In this document: positions 8,387 through 16,627 of the stretch, one piece after another
Position numbering within the stretch: position 1 is the stretch's first letter
Layout of the letters: each line of letters begins with the position of its first letter
Origin: Desulfatibacillum alkenivorans DSM 16219
GTDB lineage: Bacteria > Desulfobacterota > Desulfobacteria > Desulfobacterales > Desulfatibacillaceae
Direction of reading: 5' to 3'
Assembly: GCF_900142135.1 (NCBI RefSeq)
Contig: NZ_FQZU01000046.1
Location: 1-42,496 of the forward strand
Length of the DNA stretch: 42,496 bases
Position numbers and translations under genes: made by a program
Notes under the pieces: generated by a model
What the model was told of the DNA's origin: nothing
The model's input: only the letters and a program-made list of their open reading frames with translations
Database searches by the model: none

Positions 8387-9007
8387 TCAGTCCTTGACCG
8401 TCACCTTGACGGCGGGTTCGTCTTTATAAACGACAGGCGCAATCTTGAGCGCCAAGGCCCTGCCCAGGGAGTTTTTGAACAAGACGTCCTTGATTTTCTT
8501 TTTTTCGCCTTTGAGGCAGGCTTTTAAAATTTTCTTTTCCAGCTTGGCGGAGTCTTCGGCAAGACATAGGCTGGCAAAGGGCTGTCCGGCCACTTCATTC
8601 GGATTTTCCACCCCCAGCAGGGCGCATGCCGCCGGTCCTGCGTAACGAACCATACCCATGGGGTCCAACAAAAAAATGGCTTTTGACGAGGCGTCGGCCA
8701 GGCAGTCCAGCAGGGCTGCGGCTTCGTCCAGGGCCGTTTCTTCTTCTGCTTCCGGAATGACGGCGCCTTCGGCTTCCTGTTGGACCTGTTCCGCTCGGGC
8801 GGAAAGCTCCTGGATCTGCTTTTGAAAATCTGCGTTTTGGGCCAGGGACTTATCCATTTCAGCCTGGAGAGATTCGGTTTTTTGGGAAAGGCTTTGAACC
8901 TCTTTTTCCAGCCGGACCGCTTCTTTTTTACAGCCGGCGTTATCCTGCTCCAGACCGGCGATTATCTCCACCAGTTCCTTTTTGGTCTTGGACATATAAT
9001 TCGCCAT
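8387..9007 (-). CDS. Coiled-coil protein with C-terminal PAS domain (206 aa)
   Basis: Residues 1-80 are a long heptad-rich coiled coil (for example KKEAVRLEKEVQSLSQKTES). An acidic, Ala/Glu-rich linker covers about 80-100. A PAS-like fold follows at about 103-205 (DASSKAIFLLDPMGMVRYAG, ALLGVENPNEVAGQPF). There is no kinase, GGDEF or other output domain, so it likely acts as a signal-sensing adaptor by dimerisation through the coiled coil. The ATG at 9007 is preceded by AAAGGAGG at 7 bases. It lies upstream of the ParA-type gene on the same strand (75 bases apart), so a ParA-positioned sensor cluster is possible but speculative. No cofactor-binding residue can be identified. Confidence 0.8.
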   Translation of the reverse strand: MANYMSKTKKELVEIIAGLEQDNAGCKKEAVRLEKEVQSLSQKTESLQAEMDKSLAQNADFQKQIQELSARAEQVQQEAEGAVIPEAEEETALDEAAALLDCLADASSKAIFLLDPMGMVRYAGPAACALLGVENPNEVAGQPFASLCLAEDSAKLEKKILKACLKGEKKKIKDVLFKNSLGRALALKIAPVVYKDEPAVKVTVKD

Positions 9008-9264
9008 GATGCCGCCTCCTTTCGGCCTGATAAAAAAAATACCATGCAGGTTATCCGGCCGCAGATGAGAGTTCAGACAAAAACAGCTTGAAATTAATTA
9101 TAATAGAAACGTTATGTTAGGGTAGCATTAGAATAGCGTTAGGACGAGAAAAAAATGCTTTGAAAAAGAGGCGGCAAAGGCTTGATGCGCCGAGGCGAGG
9201 GCGTTTCAAGAACCTTTAGCAAACGCGGCAGGCTGGCGATCCGGCCCGCCGCGATGTTGACAGT

Positions 9265-11433
9265 TTATTCGGGAAGCTGGCCTTCCAATTTCTTGAATTT
9301 GCCTTCCAGCCAGTCCTCCACGCCGTCCTTATAATACTTGGACAACCGGCGATCGCTTGTTCCGCCTGCGATGCAGGTGTACAGAACCTTTTCCCCCATG
9401 TCGGTGATCATGCGGAAGGAAGGGGAGAACGTGGTCTGACGGCCGCCGCTGTTGTATATCTGGCCCTGATGAGGCGTTGCCCGGCCGCCTCTGAGCGGAA
9501 TTGGGCCGTAGTCGAAACCCAGGTAGGCGGGAGTTTTTCCTCCGAAGAAGATATTCGTCAGCATGGCCTTATTGACGTCCTTCCAGGTTTTGTTCCAGTC
9601 GTATCCTTCCTCGGCCTTGGCCAGGGCGGCGGCGAAGGCCTGCTCCCGGGTGAAGTCCTTGTACCAGGGGGAGTTTTCGTCCGTCATCATGCGGTCGAAG
9701 TTCTGGTAGAAATCAATGAAAACCCCGGTTTCCTGTTCCAAATGCACCATAATGTCCACGCCGATTCCCGCCTCGCCGAAAACCTTTTTCCGAAGCTCGG
9801 AGTAAAAGGCTTCAAAGAAAGGCGCGGCCTGGGAGTCGAAATCGTATTTGCAATCCCATGATTCCAAAACCGACTTGCCCCTGGAGTCCGGCGCTGCAGG
9901 CAGGAGTATGTCCAGGAACTCCCTGGCCTGAATGGAGTATGTATCCATCTGAATGGCCCTGGTGGAATGGAAATCATGATTACCCCGCTCTTCCAGCAAT
10001 TGGGAGATTCTCCGGGCCCGGTAGTCGCCCATGGGCATGTTGGCGGGATCCAGGACGCCCTGATGGTTCTGATCCTGGTTGGCGGTGACAATATAGCCGC
10101 ATTCGGGATTGTATTCCCGGGGAAGGTCCTTGGGATCGGCGAAGCCTTTCCAGTCGTACTCAGGGTCCCAGCCGGGCATGGGCAGGAATCCGTTCACGCC
10201 ATCCTTGCGCAAGGGATACAGGCCGGTCATCTGGTAGCCGATGTTTCCCTTGTTGTCGGCGAACACAAAGTTAAAGGCCACTTCCAGCTTGCCCAAAGCC
10301 TCCATGCCCTGCTCCACCGTGGCGGACCTGGTAACCTTAAAGATGGCCCGGACCGAGTTTGCGCCGCTTAAGGACGGCCCCCAACAGGTGGTAAGGTAAA
10401 AGCCTTCCTGGTTGGGATCGCCTTCCAGCACGCCGTGATGATTTTCGTAAAAGGTCAGCTCCAGGGGATCGTGCTTCTTGCGCTTGACGACCTCCTTGCG
10501 CACGGTGAAATCCAGCCACTCGTCTTCGCGCTTGTACTTGCCTTCCTTACATTCTTCGATCCAGCTATCGATGTTGTCCATGAAAGGATAAGTGGCGCCC
10601 CAGGAAAGATTGTGGTTTCGGCCGATGACTATTCCGGGAAGCCCGGGCATGTTGGCGCCCATGCCGTATTGATTCCCCCACTGGCAGGTGGTTTCGTACC
10701 AGACGTTGGGCAGCCTGTTGACCTCCAGGTGGGGGTCGTTGCAAAGCATGGCGTTTCCCGTGGCTGTCTTGGCCCCGGAAATCACCCAGTTATTGGAGGC
10801 CATGGCCCTGGGAACCGGGCTAAGCCACTTGAGGGTTTCGGGAACAAGCCTCTCCTCCAGCTTGATTTTGGACAGGAGATCCCGGTCGATTTCCTCCGCC
10901 TCCACCGGGAACAGGGAGGCTAAAAGGTCGCTGTCCACGCCGGCCTGGACCATTTCTATGAACAGCCGTTCCACCTCGCCCTGGGACTGGGCCAAGGTTA
11001 AATATCCCACCATGCGACAGATCATGAGGGTGTCTTCCGGAATCCAAGGCTCGGGCTTATATCCCACCAGCCTGCATTCCAAGGGTCTTTTGCGGCTCAG
11101 GTAAGCATTTACGCCGTCGCAATAGGCCGATAACAGCCCTTGTTCTTCGGCGTTCAGCAGGTTCCACTGCTCCTTAAGACGCCCGCCCCAGTTCAGCCGG
11201 CGAAAAAAGCGATCCACTTCCAGCATTTCGTCGGAGTCGTCCAGGCATTCGCAGCCGCGGCCCTGCCCCAGGATGCGCATGACCAGCATTTGCAGCCCCC
11301 TGTCCATGGCGTGGCAATAGCCCATGCCCCAGATAACTCCAGCCATGTCCTTGGCCTTGACGTGAGGGACTCCCCGTTCTCCTCTTGTGATTTCCAATCC
11401 CTGAGGATAATTGCCTTTAATGCGTATTTTCAT
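9265..11433 (-). CDS. Penicillin acylase family amidohydrolase (Ntn hydrolase, 722 aa)
   Basis: The family precursor is cut autocatalytically to expose a Ser at the N terminus of the beta subunit. Here this is S213 within MASNNWVISGAKTATGNAML, followed by the conserved CNDPHLE. The N-terminal segment with RGVPHVKAKDM-type spacing and WGMGYCHAMDRGLQM (35-50) is the conserved alpha-subunit start, and NHNLSWGATYPFMD carries another conserved block. Length is normal for the superfamily. Unusually, the protein starts directly with the alpha subunit and has no signal peptide, whereas most homologues are periplasmic. Substrates could be N-acyl amino acids, acyl-homoserine lactones or other amides. 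It is a single-gene unit, with a gene-free 344-bp region upstream. Confidence 0.9.
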   Translation of the reverse strand: MKIRIKGNYPQGLEITRGERGVPHVKAKDMAGVIWGMGYCHAMDRGLQMLVMRILGQGRGCECLDDSDEMLEVDRFFRRLNWGGRLKEQWNLLNAEEQGLLSAYCDGVNAYLSRKRPLECRLVGYKPEPWIPEDTLMICRMVGYLTLAQSQGEVERLFIEMVQAGVDSDLLASLFPVEAEEIDRDLLSKIKLEERLVPETLKWLSPVPRAMASNNWVISGAKTATGNAMLCNDPHLEVNRLPNVWYETTCQWGNQYGMGANMPGLPGIVIGRNHNLSWGATYPFMDNIDSWIEECKEGKYKREDEWLDFTVRKEVVKRKKHDPLELTFYENHHGVLEGDPNQEGFYLTTCWGPSLSGANSVRAIFKVTRSATVEQGMEALGKLEVAFNFVFADNKGNIGYQMTGLYPLRKDGVNGFLPMPGWDPEYDWKGFADPKDLPREYNPECGYIVTANQDQNHQGVLDPANMPMGDYRARRISQLLEERGNHDFHSTRAIQMDTYSIQAREFLDILLPAAPDSRGKSVLESWDCKYDFDSQAAPFFEAFYSELRKKVFGEAGIGVDIMVHLEQETGVFIDFYQNFDRMMTDENSPWYKDFTREQAFAAALAKAEEGYDWNKTWKDVNKAMLTNIFFGGKTPAYLGFDYGPIPLRGGRATPHQGQIYNSGGRQTTFSPSFRMITDMGEKVLYTCIAGGTSDRRLSKYYKDGVEDWLEGKFKKLEGQLPE

Positions 11434-11777
11434 GTGTGCATCCCCCCTGACTATGATGCTTGATTGAAACGGATTTCACCCTGGGAGCCGCGCTCCCGGC
11501 GGACAAAAAACAGATGTAACAGGATAAAATGTCGGCGATTTCTGCGGAAAAACAACCATTTTCTTATAACACCGTTGCATTATTGCTGGCAAACTGAATA
11601 TTGGCGAAAGAAATTCTATTTCTGGAGTTTGAAGCGGAGTTTTTCACGGAATTAGACAGTGGGCGCAGCAAATCCAGGTTTTCAACAAATATGCAGTTTT
11701 CAACAATTGTTGAAAATATTCAAAGGAGTCTTTTCATGCCGCCGCTTGAACGTTTTGCGCCTTAGTAATGAAGCGGA
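11434..11777. other. Gene-free AT-rich intergenic region
   Basis: No credible gene is seen in these 344 bases. The stretch is AT-richer than its surroundings and contains the 20-bp palindrome at 11697-11716 plus an extra half-site (GGTTTTCAACAAA) at about 11678-11690. It should hold the promoter of the penicillin-acylase-type gene. Confidence 0.6.
11697..11716. promoter_or_regulatory. 20-bp perfect palindrome, operator-like
   Basis: TTTTCAACAATTGTTGAAAA is perfectly symmetric, with a further half-site just before it. It lies in the region upstream of the penicillin-acylase-type gene and downstream of the DUF190 gene. The low GC content and lack of a T tract argue against a terminator. It could bind a dimeric regulator; none is encoded beside it. 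Confidence 0.4.
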
Positions 11778-12122
11778 TCAGCCTTTGTTGTTGCTGGAGC
11801 GATAAAAAACGATCTGGGCGTTTTGGACCGTGGCCATGCCTTCGTTGATGACTTCGTCGATGGTTTGGAGAAAGGCCTCGATTTTTTCGGCCTCGTCCAC
11901 GATTTCCACCACCACGGGCAAATCTTCGGAAAGGCGCAGGACCTTGGTGGTGTGGATGACGCTATTGGCGCCGTAGCCCAAAATTCCCCGAAGCACGGTG
12001 GCGCCGGCCAAGCCTTCCTTGCGGGCTTTTTTGACGATCCATTCATGGAGGGGGACGCCTTTATGCTGCACGGTTTCGCCTAAAAAAATCCGAAGCAGTT
12101 TGCCGTCTTTGGGATAGCGCAT
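11778..12122 (-). CDS. DUF190 protein, CrcB-associated (114 aa)
   Basis: The sequence matches the DUF190 family, a PII-like ferredoxin-fold small protein: LLRIFLGETVQHKGVPLHEW, then ARKEGLAGATVLRGILGYG and SEDLPVVVEIVDEAEKIEAF. Members are often encoded beside crcB, as here, where the gene begins 12 bases after the crcB stop. A regulatory role for the fluoride channel is an inference from this association. It is the last gene of the four-gene operon. Full family length, no signal peptide. Confidence 0.9.
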   Translation of the reverse strand: MRYPKDGKLLRIFLGETVQHKGVPLHEWIVKKARKEGLAGATVLRGILGYGANSVIHTTKVLRLSEDLPVVVEIVDEAEKIEAFLQTIDEVINEGMATVQNAQIVFYRSSNNKG

Positions 12123-12134
12123 GTTTCCTCCTTA

Positions 12135-12524
12135 TTAAAGCAGCCGGGAGGCCGCGTTGCCGCCGATGACCGCCATGAGGCCCAAAACCAGGCTCAGGGT
12201 GATGTTCAGGATGGACCAGACCGTCTGGCCGTTGCGGGCCAGTTGAAAGGTTTCGTAGCCGAAGGTGGAAAAGGTGGTGAGGCTGCCTAAAAAGCCCACC
12301 AGGAGCAAAGCCCGGACATTGGGGGAGAAGAGCCCCCGGGTTTCGATCAGGCCCCAACCCAGTCCGATGAGAAAGCACCCGGCCAGGTTGACGGTCATGG
12401 TGCCCAAAGGAAAGGTGGAGCCGGGAAAAATCCTGTGGACCCAGCCGCCCACCAGATAGCGCGTGATGGCGCCGATGAAGCCGCCCGCGCCGATAACCAA
12501 CAGTTTTAATGCTCCTGTATCCAT
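12135..12524 (-). CDS. crcB: Fluoride efflux channel CrcB (Fluc), 129 aa
   Basis: Exports fluoride through the inner membrane as a dual-topology dimer. Four membrane segments are visible, with the family blocks GAGGFIGAITRYLVGG near the N terminus, GTMTVNLAGCFLIG, and GSLTTFSTFGYET carrying the conserved Phe/Thr-Ser line. The ATG at 12524 shares one base with the TAA of the upstream nitrilase-type gene (TAATG), so the two are translationally coupled. A longer in-frame ATG at 12593 lies inside that gene and is rejected. No fluoride riboswitch was recognised in front of the operon. Confidence 0.93.
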   Translation of the reverse strand: MDTGALKLLVIGAGGFIGAITRYLVGGWVHRIFPGSTFPLGTMTVNLAGCFLIGLGWGLIETRGLFSPNVRALLLVGFLGSLTTFSTFGYETFQLARNGQTVWSILNITLSLVLGLMAVIGGNAASRLL

Positions 12525-13447
12525 TACAAACCCAACGCTTTTTTTGTTTTGCTCCGGTAATACCTCCGGCCGTGCCTGTTTTGGTACGCCCAAACCGCCC
12601 TGATTTGCAAGGGCAAATCAGGAATCCAAAAAGATTGGGGAATTTCCTCCGATGGCTCAGCGTGTTCATCCAGGTCAATCTCCGCCATGATATAGCCCTC
12701 TTCCCGGTCCATTTTAGCCAGAATATTTCCTTGGGCGTCCGTAATCATGGCCTGGCCCAGGAGGTTGCTTTCGTAAGGAAAGCCGGGCATGAGAGGCATT
12801 TTTCCTTTAAAGTCTCCGGCGTGGGCCGCGTGGATGACCGGAGCACCGACCATGCGCGCCATCCTGGGAGGGCTTTGCCGCATGATTTCCAACAGCCTGG
12901 CGCCCACGGCGGGCGAAAAGCCCGGCAGGGCGACTTTGGGCAAATCCCACCAGCAGGAGCCGCCCACGATCAGACGGACTTTATTCCTCAGGCGTTTGGC
13001 AGTGCGCGAGCGGACGAACTCCCAGCACAGGGAGACGCCGACGGGCCCCAGGGGCGTGTCCAGAACGCCGTCGTCCGTCCCGCCGATATAATAGCAATTC
13101 TCCCACATGGTGGGCTGGTCTTTGTCATGGAGGAAAACCGAGCCGTCCGGAAAGGCCAGGACAAAGGTGTTGTAGACCTCTCCCTGGCGGATAGCGTTAA
13201 AGGACCCGCCCGCAACGGCGTTGTTTTGCTTGGCCAAGCCTTTGAGCAGTTCCATGGGCTCCCCGTCCAGGGGACGGGCGGCATGGATCATTTTTGGATG
13301 AAAGGCCATGGCCGAGGGAAAGAATTCCGGCAGGATCACAATTTCGGCGCCTGCGGAAAAGGCTTGATTGGCCAGATTTTCGGCGGATTTCAGGTTGGCT
13401 TCCACGTCGCCCAGGGCGGCGCGCATTTGTACGGCGGCTGCTTTCAT
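12524..13447 (-). CDS. Carbon-nitrogen hydrolase, nitrilase superfamily (307 aa)
   Basis: The Glu-Lys-Cys catalytic triad of the superfamily is readable: E41 in ILPEFF, K109 in HDKDQP, and C141 in GVSLCWE. The N terminus KAAAVQMRAALGDVEANL is also typical. The family hydrolyses nitriles, amides or carbamoyl groups in the cytoplasm; the substrate here is not identifiable. The start is preceded by the strong GGGGGGAG. It lies second in an operon with a metallo-beta-lactamase-fold protein upstream and crcB overlapping downstream. The pairing of a hydrolase with a fluoride exporter is curious, but may only reflect shared transcription. Confidence 0.9.
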   Translation of the reverse strand: MKAAAVQMRAALGDVEANLKSAENLANQAFSAGAEIVILPEFFPSAMAFHPKMIHAARPLDGEPMELLKGLAKQNNAVAGGSFNAIRQGEVYNTFVLAFPDGSVFLHDKDQPTMWENCYYIGGTDDGVLDTPLGPVGVSLCWEFVRSRTAKRLRNKVRLIVGGSCWWDLPKVALPGFSPAVGARLLEIMRQSPPRMARMVGAPVIHAAHAGDFKGKMPLMPGFPYESNLLGQAMITDAQGNILAKMDREEGYIMAEIDLDEHAEPSEEIPQSFWIPDLPLQIRAVWAYQNRHGRRYYRSKTKKALGL

Positions 13448-13467
13448 GACTCCCCCCTTGCATCAAA

Positions 13468-14307
13468 TCAGGAGGCCATGCGATCGGGGCCTCCCGCGTC
13501 GGCCGCTGCGATAGCGGACTTCACCATATTCAGGGCGCATACATTGCCCATGCAGATCAATTTGGTGGACAGGCTTTCCTTGATGGCCAGCTTGCGCATG
13601 ATTCCCTTGGGCCCCATGCCTTTCTTTCGCAGCTCGGCCACGTTTCCGTAAATGTCCTCCAGGAAGGCCAGCTTGGCAGCCAGGCGTTTTTTACCGCCAA
13701 TAGGCTGGGGGTTATGGGCGCAAAACAGGCTGTCAAAATCCAGGTCCATGATTTTCCGTAAAGAGACGATTTCGTCTCCCAGGCTTTCGTCCGAGCGAAA
13801 ATAGCGGACCTTGTCGTTCAAATACATGTCCCCGGAAAAAAGCCACCCTTGGTTGGGCTCGTAATAGCAAATGTGATCTTTGCTATGGCCCGGGGTGTGG
13901 ATAGGATACAGCCTGACCTTTTCCGTGTCGATCCGGTCGGGCAGGGTTTGCATGGATACGGGATCGGACTTGCCGAAAAAATATTTTTGGTACGGCAAAA
14001 TTGGAAAGGAATTGGCCATTTTTTCCACGCATAAAGGATGGCCGTGGATTTCCAGGCCCCAAAGATCCCGCATGGCCGCCGCGTTACCGCTATGATCTTC
14101 ATGATGATGCGTCAGGCAGATCATCTTGACCGGATACAGCCGGTGCGCCTGAAGCATTTCCTTGCGGGCGTGCTTGGGGCCGGTGTCAATCATCACCCCG
14201 CCTGCCAAATATGAAAAGGCGCTTAAAGAGGGAGTTTTCCCCCGGGAGGCCCGCCCCGTCTCAAAGGCCTGGACGTCGCCGAACCGGTACTCCTTGATAA
14301 AACCCAT
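13468..14307 (-). CDS. Metallo-beta-lactamase-fold hydrolase (279 aa)
   Basis: The zinc-binding HxHxDH motif is H67-H68-H69-E-D-H72 in LTHHHEDHSGN. It is followed by TPGHSKDH, the SGDMYL aspartate and the distal CAHNPQP His. This arrangement is of the glyoxalase II-like/hydrolase type; the substrate is unknown. The last 50 or so residues form a helical extension (AELRKKGMGPKGIMRKLA) with two cysteines. It is cytoplasmic (no signal) and is the first gene of the operon with the nitrilase-type, crcB and DUF190 genes, with a 20-base gap to the next start. Confidence 0.88.
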   Translation of the reverse strand: MGFIKEYRFGDVQAFETGRASRGKTPSLSAFSYLAGGVMIDTGPKHARKEMLQAHRLYPVKMICLTHHHEDHSGNAAAMRDLWGLEIHGHPLCVEKMANSFPILPYQKYFFGKSDPVSMQTLPDRIDTEKVRLYPIHTPGHSKDHICYYEPNQGWLFSGDMYLNDKVRYFRSDESLGDEIVSLRKIMDLDFDSLFCAHNPQPIGGKKRLAAKLAFLEDIYGNVAELRKKGMGPKGIMRKLAIKESLSTKLICMGNVCALNMVKSAIAAADAGGPDRMAS

Positions 14308-14353
14308 GAAAAGCCGATTATCCTAAAGCCCGTTCCGGGCTTGTCATTGCCGT

Positions 14354-14375
14354 AAAAACCTCCCCAAAAAGGAGG
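14354..14375 (-). terminator. Rho-independent terminator of asnS
   Basis: On the minus strand CCTCC (14375-14371) and GGAGG (14363-14359) pair and are followed by TTTTT (14358-14354), six bases past the asnS stop. A second inverted repeat, AAGCCCG/CGGGCTT, follows at 14326-14342 without a T tract. Confidence 0.65.
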
Positions 14376-14380
14376 GACTG

Positions 14381-15775
14381 TTAAAATTCCACGTTGCCCG
14401 GCGTCCGCGGAAAGGAAATGACGTCCCTGATATTGGAAACGCCGGTGACCATCATCAAGACCCGCTCAAAGCCCATGCCGAAGCCGCTGTGGGGCGCCGT
14501 GCCGAACTTCCGGGAATCCAGATACCACCAATACTCCTCTTCGCTCAAGCCCATTTCCTTGATTCGGGCCTCGAGCATGTCCAGCCTTTCTTCGCGCTGG
14601 CTGCCGCCAATGATCTCGCCGATCCGGGGAACCAGCACGTCCATGGCGGCCACGGTTTTGCCGTCCGGATTCATGCGCATGTAAAAGGGTTTGATGGAAG
14701 CCGGATAATCGAAAACGATCACGGGCTTTTTGCAGTACACCTCCGTGATGTAGCGTTCGTGCTCGGTCTGCAGGTCCTTGCCCCACATGGGCTGGTATTG
14801 GAATTTCTTATCGGACTTCTGCAGGGCCTCCACCGCTTCCGTGTAGGTCATGCGGACGAAGTCGTTATTGATGATGTTATCCAGAGTTTGGGAGAGGGTC
14901 TTGTCCACAAAGCGGGCGAACAAATCCACGTCCTGGGGGCATTTTTCCAAGGCATGGGACGCCAGATGGCGCACAAGCTCTTCGCCCAGGGCCATGTTGT
15001 CGTTCAGGTCGGCGAAGGCCGCTTCCGGCTCGATCATCCAAAACTCGGCGGCGTGCCTGCTGGTGTTGGAGTTTTCCGCCCGGAAGGTGGGGCCGAAGGT
15101 GTATACGGCGCCCAGGGCCAAGGCGTACATCTCGGCATCCAACTGGCCGGACACGGTAAGATAGGCCTGCTTGCCGAAAAAATCCTTTTCCGGGGCCAGG
15201 GTTTCGCCCTTGGCCTGGGTGGTCAGGGTGAACATTTCCCCTGCGCCCTCGCAGTCGCTGCCCGTGATAATGGGCGTCTGAATATAGACGAAACCGCGGT
15301 CCGCAAAGAAATTATGCACGGCCAGGGCCATGGAGGAACGTATGCGAAACAGAGCGCCGAACTTGTTTGTACGGGGCCTCAAGTGGGCGATGGTGCGGAG
15401 AAACTCGTCCGAATGCCTTTTCTTTTGCAGAGGAAAGCTCTCCGGGCAGGCCCCGATCAGGAGGATTTCCTCGGCTTTCAACTCCCAATCCTGTCCCTTG
15501 CCCGGCGAGGCGGCCAGGCGCCCGGAAACCTGCACGGAGCATCCCGTGGTGAGCGTCACGGCCGTTTCATAAGGCCCGGCGTTTCCTTCAGCGATGACTT
15601 GCAGGTTTTTCAGGCAGGAGCCGTCGTTGATTTCCAGAAAGGCGAATCCTTTTTGGTCGCGAACCGTACGCACCCAACCTTTGACAAGAACATTCTCCAT
15701 AGGACCGGATGCGTTGAGCAGGGCCGCCACCCGCAATCTGGGGGCGGAACCGGAAGGAGGAGCCTGATTAGCCAT
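14381..15775 (-). CDS. asnS: Asparagine--tRNA ligase
   Basis: Class IIb synthetase. It has an N-terminal OB-fold anticodon-binding domain ([20 protein letters not shown]), motif 2 [19 protein letters not shown] (characteristic of AsnRS rather than AspRS), and motif 3 [15 protein letters not shown] near the C terminus followed by [11 protein letters not shown]. At 464 residues the length is normal. The gene begins inside the last codons of the TPR gene upstream (8-base overlap), so the two are probably cotranslated. A terminator follows the stop directly. Confidence 0.97.
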   Translation of the reverse strand: MANQAPPSGSAPRLRVAALLNASGPMENVLVKGWVRTVRDQKGFAFLEINDGSCLKNLQVIAEGNAGPYETAVTLTTGCSVQVSGRLAASPGKGQDWELKAEEILLIGACPESFPLQKKRHSDEFLRTIAHLRPRTNKFGALFRIRSSMALAVHNFFADRGFVYIQTPIITGSDCEGAGEMFTLTTQAKGETLAPEKDFFGKQAYLTVSGQLDAEMYALALGAVYTFGPTFRAENSNTSRHAAEFWMIEPEAAFADLNDNMALGEELVRHLASHALEKCPQDVDLFARFVDKTLSQTLDNIINNDFVRMTYTEAVEALQKSDKKFQYQPMWGKDLQTEHERYITEVYCKKPVIVFDYPASIKPFYMRMNPDGKTVAAMDVLVPRIGEIIGGSQREERLDMLEARIKEMGLSEEEYWWYLDSRKFGTAPHSGFGMGFERVLMMVTGVSNIRDVISFPRTPGNVEF

Positions 15776-16589
15776 GATCTTCTTCCCCTTCCTGCTGACT
15801 GCGCAGGAGTTCGTTCTTTTTTTCGTTAAGTTTCTTTTCCACTACCGAATTAAGAAAGGAATGATCGGGCCGAAGCGCAGCCGCTTCGTTAAAATACTCC
15901 GTCGCCTCGTATATATTTCCCGTTTCCGCCTCAAAATAGGCCAGCCACGCCAGATTGTCCTCTCTCAGGTGCCAATCTATAAACAAGGGATCCTGATGCT
16001 CGTAGGTTTCCAGGATCTTAAGGTTCTTCTTCAGCAAGGCTTTGGCCTTATCCACGCCGCCGCCGAACTTGACCGGGGTGTGGTATTCGGTCAGGGCGTG
16101 CTCAAAAACCACTCCGGGCATGTCCGGGTCCAGCTCCCTGGCTTTATCCATGTACCGCAGGGTTTCCAAACCGCGGGTCATGCGCATGAGCGAGGAGCCC
16201 AGGGTGATTTTTTTTCCCATGATGGAAATGCAAAGCACGTAAAGCTCGGCGGTTTCGTTGATTTCCTTGGCTTTGTCCACATTTTCAAAGGCTGCATCCA
16301 CGTGCTTCCGGGACTGATCCGGGTCCGACTCCAGAGTAAGCATGGACAAATGATTATGACAGAAAGCCATGTAATAGTATGCGTACCACTCAAATTCCTT
16401 ATCATTCACCAAGGCCGAAGCCCGTTTGAGTTGCGCCTCAAGCTCTGTTTTGTTATCCGTGTAGTAGGCTTCTTCTATACGGGTTTTTATGTCTTTGAAA
16501 ATCTCTGCACTGGGCCCCTGGTTGGCGGAGACAAAAGAGGCCAAATAAAAAAAGAACAAGATGCCGTAACAAATTTTGTGTAACTTCAA
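15768..16589 (-). CDS. Exported TPR protein, TatT-like (273 aa)
   Basis: Starts with TTG at 16589, supported by GGAGGTG five bases upstream. The signal peptide [20 protein letters not shown] ends before NQGPSAE. The rest is helical, with TPR-like units ([40 protein letters not shown]) and a conserved-looking [17 protein letters not shown] block as in TRAP T-component proteins. It should be periplasmic. Its overlap with asnS is positional and gives no functional link. No TRAP permease is nearby; the window's only TRAP-type binding protein lies 22 kb away. Confidence 0.82.
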   Translation of the reverse strand: MKLHKICYGILFFFYLASFVSANQGPSAEIFKDIKTRIEEAYYTDNKTELEAQLKRASALVNDKEFEWYAYYYMAFCHNHLSMLTLESDPDQSRKHVDAAFENVDKAKEINETAELYVLCISIMGKKITLGSSLMRMTRGLETLRYMDKARELDPDMPGVVFEHALTEYHTPVKFGGGVDKAKALLKKNLKILETYEHQDPLFIDWHLREDNLAWLAYFEAETGNIYEATEYFNEAAALRPDHSFLNSVVEKKLNEKKNELLRSQQEGEEDHG

Positions 16590-16627
16590 TTCTTCACCTC
16601 CAGGACCTGCACGGGATCAGAACTAAC

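Noticed and set aside
11464-11655. Small plus-strand frame in the gap after the penicillin-acylase-type gene
   Set aside because: No ribosome binding site, low-complexity basic sequence, and unusual codon use.
12509-13651. Plus-strand open frame of 380 codons opposite the nitrilase-type gene
   Set aside because: Shadow frame; the minus-strand frame carries the Glu-Lys-Cys triad and a good start.
14308-14380. Possible fluoride riboswitch ahead of the MBL-nitrilase-crcB operon
   Set aside because: The space is only about 70 bases and is filled by the asnS terminator and a second small hairpin. The conserved fluoride-riboswitch pattern was not found.
14489-15829. Long plus-strand open frame opposite asnS
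   Set aside because: Antisense shadow of a well-supported synthetase gene; repetitive Gly/His/Val composition typical of such shadows.
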